Source: Bacteroidales bacterium (GTDB lineage: Bacteria > Bacteroidota > Bacteroidia > Bacteroidales > VadinHA17). From it: 8,330 nt of DNA. The notes beneath the pieces are model-generated. The model saw only the letters and a program-made list of their open reading frames with translations. It was not told the DNA's origin and made no database searches. Of this stretch, positions 1-5,404 are shown piece by piece; position 1 is the stretch's first letter; each line of letters opens with the position of its first letter. The DNA lies in assembly GCA_016715075.1 (NCBI GenBank), contig JADKBK010000033.1:1-8330 (forward strand), in the 5' to 3' direction. The position numbers and the translations under genes are program-made.

Positions 1-1617
1 GAGCATTTGCAATTGATCAAATGCGAAACAGTGGCTGTAATGCTATTTTATGTGACTGGGGAACTTTTCCAGGATATTGCTGTTGGCCGTTCCCGCAAAT
101 CGATCAAATCGTTGCTCGAAATAAAACCGGATTATGCAAATATTTTGGTAAATGATGAGATGACCAGAGTTTCACCCGAAAGTATTAAAGTAGGTGATAC
201 AATTATCGTAAAGGCAGGGGAGAAAATTCCCCTTGATGGTGAAGTAATTGAAGGTAATTCATTCATAGATACTTCTGCCCTAACAGGTGAAAGTGTGCCA
301 AGAAAAGTAAAGGAAAAAAGACACTGTTTATCCGGCATGATTAATCAATCAGGATTGCTTACCATAAGGGTTGCCAAATTATTCAGTGAATCGTCTGTCA
401 AAAATTTTGGAAATGGTAGAAAATGCTTCATCTAAAAGCAGATACAGAAAGTTCATCACCTTTGCCAAATACTATATACACCTGTGGTGGTTATAGGCGC
501 TCTTTGCTGGCAATTTGTACCACCCCTTCTGTTTAGCGGGCAAACATTCAGCGATTGGATTTATCGTGCGTTGGTTGTATTGGTTATTTCATGCCCCTGT
601 GCATTGGTAATAAGTATTCCATTAGGATATTTCGGAGGTATCGGCAGTGCATCGAGAAAAGGGATCCTGGTGAAAGGATCAAACTTCCTGGATGCTTTAA
701 CTCAGGTAAAAACAGTGGTATTTGATAAAACAGGCACACTCACAAAGGAGAGTTTAAAGTTACAGAGGTTGTTACTTCCAACAGGTTTTCAAAGAAGAAA
801 TCCTGGAATATGCGGCATATGCAGAAACCAGCTCAAACCACCCTGTTGCCAAGTCAATAACAAATGCCTTTGGAAACAATACTGATAACAAAAGAATCAA
901 ACAAGTTGAAGAAATTTCCGGGCATGGCATTAAAGCGGTAATCGATGGTAAAACAGTGTTAGCCGGAAATGATAAGTTTTTGCATAAAGAAAATATTGAT
1001 CATCCGGTCTGCAACGTTGAAGGAACAGTGGTACATGTTGCTATTAATAGTATTTACGCCGGGTATATAATTATTTCAGACACTCTGAAAGATGACGCCA
1101 TTGAAGCAATTGAAAATTTAAAAGCAAGGAATATTAAAACGGTAATGCTGACAGGCGATAACAAATTTGCCGCTCTAGCATTTGCCAAAAAATTAAACAT
1201 CGACAAATACTACTCTGAACTGTTGCCCGAAGACAAGGTAAAACATATCGAGAACTTAATAGCCGAAAATAAAGGCGGGAAAGTGGCTTTTGTGGGCGAT
1301 GGGATAAATGATGCTCCCGTCCTTGCCCGCGCGGATGTCGGAATAGCAATGGGTGCGCTTGGTTCCGATGCGGCAATCGAAACCGCCGATATAGTACTGA
1401 TGACAGATTCACCTGCAAAGGTTGCAATAGCTATTGATGTTGCGAGGAGAACAAGAAATATTGTCTGGCAGAATATCTTTTTTGCCATGGGCATAAAGTT
1501 GTTTTTTATAGTTCTGGGTGTATTAGGGATTGCAACCATGTGGGAAGCGGTTTTGGAGATATGGGGGTTGCTTTGATAGCTGTGTTTAACGCTATAAGAA
1601 TATTAAAGGATAGATAA
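1..1617 (+). CDS. zntA: Heavy-metal P1B-type ATPase (Zn/Cd/Pb exporter type), 5'-partial, multiply frameshifted
   Basis: This inner-membrane, ATP-driven exporter would move divalent soft metals (Zn, Cd, Pb) out of the cytoplasm. Visible motifs in order are TGES (actuator domain, 283-294), the metal-binding CPC in the sixth transmembrane helix followed by 'ALVISIPLG' (592-600 onward), the phosphorylation motif DKTGT (Asp codon at 724), the HP nucleotide-site motif (839-844), TGD (about 1151-1159) and GDGINDAP (1295-1318). CPC-ALVIS is typical of Zn/Cd/Pb rather than Cu ATPases. After repair, the last helix carries GDMG with the Asp expected in the Zn/Cd group. The N-terminal metal-binding region and first helices lie outside the window. 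The frame changes near 22-26, 400-404, 473-478, 747-752, 791-793 and 1551-1554. The corrected frame runs to TAA at 1615-1617 and shows no internal stop. The indels are most likely sequence errors, but a pseudogene cannot be excluded. The family call is secure; the exact metal is inferred. Confidence 0.88.
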
Positions 1618-1698
1618 TTTTATAACCTATAATGTATTTCTAAAGAAAAAATCCTTTCCTTTGCAAAACAATATTAGCATATTTCTGTTATTATATTA

Positions 1699-2118
1699 AT
1701 GAAGAAGTTGTTTTCCATATCCCTTTCACTCTTAATGGTGGCAGCAATGTTGCACATTTCTGTTGCAACGCACTATTGTGAAGGGAAAGAAGTGGCTACA
1801 GAGGTTTCGCTTTCCGGCAAATTAGCTTCTTGCGGTATGACATGCTCAGAAGACGAAATGCCTCTTCGAGGTACATATTTTACCAATCATTGCTGCGAAG
1901 ACATTATAACCTATAGTGGAATCAGTAGTAATTACTCGCCAACATATTCTTTAGTACCAGAATCATATCAGTACAATTTTCAGGTTTTGGCAATTCCTGT
2001 AGAGTTATCAGCCAAATCCCAAACAGATCAAAATCTTTTATATACAAGTGTAAGTCCTCCAGGGGTTTTGATGTCCACCAAGGTGGACCTCTCCAACATT
2101 TGTGTATTCCGTATTTGA
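1699..2118 (+). CDS. HYC_CC_PP family secreted protein
   Basis: This is a 139-residue secreted or periplasmic protein of unknown function. A signal peptide covers roughly residues 1-23 (basic MKK, then a hydrophobic core). Directly after it come the family's defining elements: HYC at 25-27, a Cys pair CC at 65-66 and PP at 120-121, closed by the characteristic tail ending ICVFRI. Two further cysteines (C45, C49) form a CxxxC pattern. Several cysteines and a histidine in an exported protein suggest metal binding or disulfides, but this is inference. The family name describes conserved residues only, and I recall it from Bacteroidota, often near metal-handling genes. The gene starts 81 bases after the corrected ATPase stop, in the same direction, and is followed by tandem hairpins. 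The ATG at 1699 has no purine-rich RBS, as is usual in this phylum. The reading frame is intact. Confidence 0.8.
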   Translation: MKKLFSISLSLLMVAAMLHISVATHYCEGKEVATEVSLSGKLASCGMTCSEDEMPLRGTYFTNHCCEDIITYSGISSNYSPTYSLVPESYQYNFQVLAIPVELSAKSQTDQNLLYTSVSPPGVLMSTKVDLSNICVFRI

Positions 2119-2142
2119 ATTTCACCATACTCACCTATCCTG

Positions 2143-2190
2143 CAAATGAGATCTAAATCTCATTTGTCTTAAGCTATTTGTTTCAAATAG
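2143..2190 (+). terminator. Tandem hairpins after the HYC_CC_PP gene (candidate terminator)
   Basis: Two perfect inverted repeats lie side by side in the 105-base gap. The first has a 10-bp stem, CAAATGAGAT (2143-2152) with ATCTCATTTG (2157-2166), around the loop CTAA. The second has a 7-bp stem, CTATTTG (2174-2180) with CAAATAG (2184-2190), around TTT, and is followed by ACTTTTA. The stems are AT-rich and the trailing U tract is short, so termination may be partial. They could instead be mRNA-stabilising or processing hairpins between the HYC_CC_PP and HMA cistrons. Confidence 0.5.
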
Positions 2191-2223
2191 ACTTTTAGTA
2201 TTTACAATTTAATATTCAACACA

Positions 2224-2592
2224 ATGAAATCATTAAGAATTTTTCTTACTTTATTATTTGCTGTCATTTTGGGTGTAACAACATCTGCCCAAACGCATGA
2301 CCATAGTAGCATGACCATGGCTTCCTCAAAAACCGAGACTTTCAAAGTTTTCGGCAAATGCGATATGTGTAAAGCACGCATTGAAAAAACTGTTAAAGCA
2401 GAAGGTGCCACTGAAAATGTGTGGGATGTCAAAACACAGATGCTTACGGTAACTTTTGATCCTTCAAAAACAAATAAAGATGCCATTAGCAAAAAACTTG
2501 CTGCAGTTGGTCATGATACCGAAAAATACAAAGCTACCAATGAAGCATATGCAAATCTTCCCGGATGCTGCCATTACGACAGAGCAAAATAG
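2224..2592 (+). CDS. Secreted HMA-domain heavy-metal-binding protein
   Basis: This 122-residue exported small metal-binding protein probably captures Cu(I)/Ag(I) or related soft metals outside the inner membrane. A signal peptide covers about residues 1-23, ending in SAQ. A short His/Met segment follows (HDHSSMTM, about 25-32), then an HMA (CopZ/Atx1-like ferredoxin-fold) domain at about 38-100 with the metal-binding motif CDMC (C46 and C49) preceded by GK. The tail contains LPGCCHYDR (CC at 115-116), a second possible thiol site. HMA proteins normally work in the cytoplasm, so the signal peptide marks the exported version seen in Bacteroidota metal loci. It is a diverged paralog of the gene at 3952-4371, sharing the order signal, His/Met segment, CxMCKxRIEK, GHDT and LPxCC tail. 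The reading frame is intact and no Shine-Dalgarno sequence precedes the start. The binding role is inferred from family knowledge; the metal is not proven. Confidence 0.88.
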   Translation: MKSLRIFLTLLFAVILGVTTSAQTHDHSSMTMASSKTETFKVFGKCDMCKARIEKTVKAEGATENVWDVKTQMLTVTFDPSKTNKDAISKKLAAVGHDTEKYKATNEAYANLPGCCHYDRAK

Positions 2593-2654
2593 GTTTTAAC
2601 TATTAGAGTAAAATATTATGGAACCCACATGGTTGATCATCACACAATTCGAGC

Positions 2655-2668
2655 TCGCGGTTCCGCGA
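2655..2668. promoter_or_regulatory. GC-rich palindrome upstream of the lipoprotein gene
   Basis: TCGCGG-TT-CCGCGA is a perfect inverted repeat and stands out as a GC island in AT-rich intergenic DNA, immediately after a GAGCTC palindrome. As RNA it would fold as a 5-bp stem with a GTTC loop. It may be an operator half-site pair or a leader hairpin. An outer imperfect pairing, with CACATG (2626-2631) complementary to CATGTG (2701-2706), would enclose it. Function is inferred only. Confidence 0.3.
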
Positions 2669-2683
2669 AACAAATCAGGCAGA

Positions 2684-2702
2684 TACCAATCACTACCAAT
2701 CA
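2684..2702 (+). repeat. Direct repeat TACCAATCA x2 with 10-bp period
   Basis: TACCAATCA occurs at 2684-2692 and again at 2694-2702, separated by one C, so the two copies sit on the same face of the helix. It lies 43-61 bases before the start of the Met-rich lipoprotein gene, a position that would suit a transcription-factor site. A third copy falls inside the HYC_CC_PP coding region (1881-1889), so chance cannot be excluded. Confidence 0.35.
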
Positions 2703-2744
2703 TGTGTGGTTTCATAATAAATCAAACAAATAAATATTGAAAAA

Positions 2745-3923
2745 ATGAAAAAAGTAAAATTCGCATTTGTATGTTTTGCACTTAGTGCAATCATACTCTC
2801 ATCATGCACTAAGGATGATGGAAACAATAACTCAGATAATTCACCTGTGAATTACGATGCCTTATATGTTGTAAACCGTGCAAGTAATTCCTTATCTGTA
2901 ATTAACACGTCGACTGATAAGGTAGAAAAAACTATTAGTCTGGGTTCGCCAGGGACTATGATGGGAGGCGGTATGATGAGCATCAATTCAACGTATAATA
3001 ACATGTGGCCATATCATATTTCACTTTCACCTGATAAAAGTAAACTTGTTATAACTGAACCGGGAATGGATTTTGACGGTGGATATGAAATGATGATGAA
3101 CACTTCAAATCAAGTAAATAATGGGGATATTCATTATCAACATCACAATGGTAATTCTACGACAACTACAACTGAGATAATGCAAATGCAAGGCAAAATT
3201 CTGATCCTTGATGCAATTACAGGGGACCTGCTGAAAGAAATTAGTCTAGAAGGGATGCCTTATGATGCGATCTTCTCTCCTGACGGAAAGGAGATATGGA
3301 CAGCTCTTATGATGCCTATTGGAAAAGTAAATGTATTCAGTGTTGATTCCTATAATCTATTAAATTCTGTAACTGTTGGTAATATGCCAGCAGGAATTAC
3401 ATTTTCAGATGATGGTAAAAAGGTATTCGTTGCCAATGGAATGTCAGGCTCAGTTACTGTACTCGATGCTGTAACGAAAAAGATTACAGATACTATAAAT
3501 ACCGGACAAGGTACGGTAGGTACATTTCCCGGTATGCATGGAATGATGTACATCGATAATGAAAAAAGCCATTCTATAGGAATTGTCAATACCATGAATA
3601 ACATGATGTCTGATTCAATCCAGATTGGATTTACTCCTGGAATGGTTAGCAGAAATTCTATGATGAACCAACTATGGGTTTCGGATCCTCTTGGTGCTAA
3701 AATTCATTACTGGACTCAAAATGGAAATGCTTACAACCATGGAGGATTTGTAACTGTAGGAAGCGGTGCAGGCGCAATGGCATTTTCTCAAGACGGCAAA
3801 ACATGTTATGTTACGAACCAGGATGATAATTCGGTTTCAGTTGTCAATGTAGCTGAACTTAAAGAGATGATGAGAATACCTGTAGGTGAAAAGCCAAATG
3901 GTTTAATTATAAGGTACAAATAA
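2745..3923 (+). CDS. Methionine-rich lipoprotein with YVTN/YncE-type beta-propeller
   Basis: This 392-residue lipoprotein is probably anchored to a membrane facing the periplasm. The signal peptide ends in the lipobox L18-S19-S20-C21, followed by an Asn/Asp-rich linker. The rest is a YVTN-type beta-propeller with repeating blades such as 'YVVNRASNSLSVINTSTDKV' (from 41), 'ISLSPDKSKLVI' (from 92), 'IFSPDGKEIWTA' (from 176), 'FSDDGKKVFVANGMSGSVTV' (from 220) and 'FSQDGKTCYVTNQDDNSVSV' (from 347). Loops are unusually rich in Met and His: TMMGGGMM (71-78), EMMM (115-118), HYQHH (130-134), MQM (146-148), PGMHGMM (262-268), MNNMM (284-288) and SMMN (305-308). I count about 29 Met in 392 residues. 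Such thioether-rich loops suit Cu(I)/Ag(I) binding, which fits HMA genes on both sides. The next gene begins 28 bases downstream, so the two are probably cotranscribed. The propeller and lipoprotein calls are firm; the copper-binding role is inferred. Confidence 0.87.
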   Translation: MKKVKFAFVCFALSAIILSSCTKDDGNNNSDNSPVNYDALYVVNRASNSLSVINTSTDKVEKTISLGSPGTMMGGGMMSINSTYNNMWPYHISLSPDKSKLVITEPGMDFDGGYEMMMNTSNQVNNGDIHYQHHNGNSTTTTTEIMQMQGKILILDAITGDLLKEISLEGMPYDAIFSPDGKEIWTALMMPIGKVNVFSVDSYNLLNSVTVGNMPAGITFSDDGKKVFVANGMSGSVTVLDAVTKKITDTINTGQGTVGTFPGMHGMMYIDNEKSHSIGIVNTMNNMMSDSIQIGFTPGMVSRNSMMNQLWVSDPLGAKIHYWTQNGNAYNHGGFVTVGSGAGAMAFSQDGKTCYVTNQDDNSVSVVNVAELKEMMRIPVGEKPNGLIIRYK

Positions 3924-3951
3924 CTGAGTTTAACAATTCAAATTATTAAAA

Positions 3952-4371
3952 ATGAAAATATTTAAAATTCTTACCACAGCAATAGGCATACTTGTATTAA
4001 GTACTACTTTATCTGCCCAGCATGATCACTCAAGTATGGGATCAAGTTCCAACAGGAACACCGACATGAACATGAATCAACATTCTAGTATGCCGATGCT
4101 TCCTCCCAAAACTGAAACTCTTAAAGTATGGGGAAAATGTGCAATGTGTAAAACCCGGATCGAAAAAATAGCATTGGCAAGTAGCGTTATAAGCGCTGAT
4201 TGGAATGTTAAAACTAAAGTTCTTACAGTAGTTTATGAACCTAATAGGTCCAGCATGGATTATATAAGCGGTAAACTCGCAAAAGCAGGTCACGACACAG
4301 GTCTCAAAAGTGCTAAAGATAAAGCTTATGATGCCTTACCGGATTGTTGTAAATATGAGAGAATTAGGTAA
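3952..4371 (+). CDS. Secreted HMA-domain protein with His/Met-rich N-terminus
   Basis: This 139-residue exported metal-binding protein is a second copy of the gene type at 2224-2592. A signal peptide covers residues 1-23 (ending SAQ). A low-complexity His/Met/Ser linker follows (HDHSSMG at 24-30, DMNMNQHSSMPM at 38-49), resembling copper-binding Met/His tracts. The HMA domain occupies about 55-118 with CAMC (C63 and C66), and the tail again ends with LPDCCKYER (CC at 132-133). The linker is about 17 residues longer than in its paralog, so the two may differ in metal loading or partner. It lies 28 bases after the beta-propeller lipoprotein, which suggests a shared transcript. The reading frame is intact and the start sits in an A-rich leader without an RBS. 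HMA identity is secure; Cu/Ag specificity is inferred from the Met-rich linker and the CusA gene downstream. Confidence 0.88.
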   Translation: MKIFKILTTAIGILVLSTTLSAQHDHSSMGSSSNRNTDMNMNQHSSMPMLPPKTETLKVWGKCAMCKTRIEKIALASSVISADWNVKTKVLTVVYEPNRSSMDYISGKLAKAGHDTGLKSAKDKAYDALPDCCKYERIR

Positions 4372-4385
4372 GTGACTTAGAAACT

Positions 4386-4410
4386 GTAAGTCCAAGGAAT
4401 AAGGTCTTAC
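4386..4410 (+). terminator. Weak hairpin after the second HMA gene
   Basis: GTAAGTCC (4386-4393) pairs with GGTCTTAC (4403-4410), with one mismatch and a 9-base loop. No clean U tract follows, only TACTTATT. It could be a partial terminator or an mRNA-processing hairpin in the 79-base gap before the next gene. Confidence 0.25.
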
Positions 4411-4450
4411 TACTTATTACATTTAATTTCATCATTTAAAATCACTTAAT

Positions 4451-5049
4451 ATGAAAACGACAAAAAAATCAACAAAATTTTATTATGTCTTAGCAGTAGT
4501 GACATTAATTAGCTCTGTCTCGCTTCAAGGCCAAAAAAGTGGTGTTTTCAGAACATATTCTGACTATACAACAGGTAAAATGGAGTACGGCATTGACTGT
4601 GCAACAGAAAAACATAAAATCATACTGAATGATTTTCTCAGCAAAGATTTTATTAAAGTAGTTCATGAAGGGAAACGTTTCAACCTCAAGAAAAACGAAA
4701 TTTGGGGTTTCCAGATGTGTGATGATAAGGTAAATCGTTTCAGGGGAAGGAGCATTTTCTACTTCAGGATAAGGGTGAACTATGGATATATATCCAACAA
4801 AATGTTCAGTCAGTTAATCCTAAAACTGGTGGTTCAAAGACTGTTACAACTTATTATTATAGTAAAAGTGGCGACAGTGAGATAAAAGAACTTACGTTGC
4901 TAAATATTAAAGCAGTCTTCCCAAATAATCATGAGCTCCATGATGCCATTGATGCCCAATTCAAGTCAGATGCTTCACTAAACGAATATGACGAGTTCCA
5001 TAAGCATTTTAAAATCAATCATTTTCTTGAAAGCTTTGGAATCAAATAA
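4451..5049 (+). CDS. Secreted protein of unknown function, one frameshift
   Basis: I do not recognise a named function. The N-terminus is a basic stretch followed by a hydrophobic segment (about residues 10-28), a probable signal peptide. The mature part is mixed and soluble-looking, with segments 'GKMEYGIDCATEKHKI' (about 42-56) and 'VVHEGKRFNLKKNEIWGFQM' (about 70-89), cysteines at about 50 and 90, and a charged, aromatic second half. Read straight, the frame stops at 4885 after a non-natural-looking tail. Restoring one T in the TTT at 4738-4740 gives a smooth continuation (FQGKEHFLLQDKGELWIYIQ...) to TAA at 5047-5049 and a protein of about 199 residues. The second half contains several His (HELHDAI, EFHKHFKINHFLESF). 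I recall similar exported proteins beside Bacteroidota metal-efflux genes, but without an assigned role. Its place between an HMA gene and CusA suggests an accessory function in metal handling, which is inference. Confidence 0.65.
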
Positions 5050-5091
5050 TTTCAAAAAAAATGGAACCAATAATTTAATAATTCAGTATAC

Positions 5092-5255
5092 CTGCATGTA
5101 TATTAAAAGTGCATTATGCCCACAGGATTCCTTAGAGACAAACCGGGCAATTGTATTAGTGCAGTAGGAGACTTGAGAGGTAGGAGTGAACAGGCTCGGT
5201 ACTACCCTAACTTAACCTTCTATGGATACTATGCCGCATAATTTATATCATGCAG
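5092..5255 (+). ncRNA. Candidate structured RNA of unknown class
   Basis: CTGCATG (5092-5098) is perfectly complementary to CATGCAG (5249-5255). With small bulges the pairing extends inward (ATATTAAA with TTTATAT), giving a closing stem around about 140 bases. Inside, TGCCC (5117-5121) can pair with GGGCA (5145-5149), and GGTAG (5179-5183) with CTACC (5202-5206). This interior is richer in G and purine tracts than the flanking AT-rich DNA. The order (closing stem, internal hairpins, then an intrinsic-terminator-like hairpin) suits an independent small RNA or a 5' leader element. Alternatives are a remnant of group II intron domain I (GTGC at 5109 and ACAGG / CCGGGCAA-like tracts, but no domain V seen) or a 6S-like RNA. 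I do not recognise a riboswitch class. Confidence 0.35.
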
Positions 5256-5260
5256 ACCCC

Positions 5261-5318
5261 GGAACGACTGTTTAAACTGGGGATTTGAGGGGAAGTTTTC
5301 AGACAGTCGTTCCTTTTA
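5261..5318 (+). terminator. Strong intrinsic-terminator-like hairpin upstream of cusA
   Basis: GGAACGACTGT (5261-5271) and ACAGTCGTTCC (5303-5313) form a perfect 11-bp stem. AAACT (5274-5278) can pair with AGTTT (5294-5298) inside it, leaving a G-rich loop. The descending arm runs directly into TTTT (5314-5317) on the + strand, as expected for Rho-independent termination. The reverse orientation is followed by G and C residues, so the signal points to the + strand. It would end the transcript of the upstream metal genes or of the candidate RNA, and separate it from cusA. A leader attenuator for cusA is also possible. Confidence 0.65.
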
Positions 5319-5404
5319 TCAAATTAATAGTGTAATTTTATAATAATTATCTAATATTTAAGACTATAGCCGTAGCAAACGTAAATTCATTGAAAATAAA
5401 ATAT

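Larger units (their letters stand above)
5050..5404. other. 355-base non-coding stretch before cusA
   Basis: No convincing coding region appears on either strand; the only sizeable frame (minus strand, about 5347-5568) is the shadow of the cusA start. The stretch holds a long-range inverted repeat that may enclose a structured RNA (5092-5255), a strong terminator-like hairpin (5261-5317), and an AT-rich tract (5314-5404) that probably contains the cusA promoter. I cannot identify a clear TTTG / TAnnTTTG promoter pair in that tract. Confidence 0.6.

Noticed and set aside
1134..1539. Minus-strand open frames of about 97-109 codons inside the ATPase gene
   Set aside because: They overlap the conserved GDGINDAP region on the other strand, lack family features and are antisense shadows.
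1660..1687. TTTG (1660-1663) and TATTTCTG (1680-1687) resembling a Bacteroidota promoter before the HYC_CC_PP gene
   Set aside because: The second box has one mismatch, the 16-base spacing is short for the TTTG / TAnnTTTG pair, and the leader would be only about 10 bases. It is not strong enough to call in AT-rich DNA.
4741..4885. C-terminal tail of the uncorrected 144-residue frame as real protein
   Set aside because: The tail is low-similarity and basic/hydrophobic, and appears only because of the missing T. The corrected frame gives a longer, natural-looking sequence.
5109..5320. Group II intron as a definite call
   Set aside because: Some tracts recall domain I and GTGC could mark a 5' end, but GTGCA does not match GUGYG fully. 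There is no domain V/VI hairpin and no reverse transcriptase, so it is kept only as an alternative.
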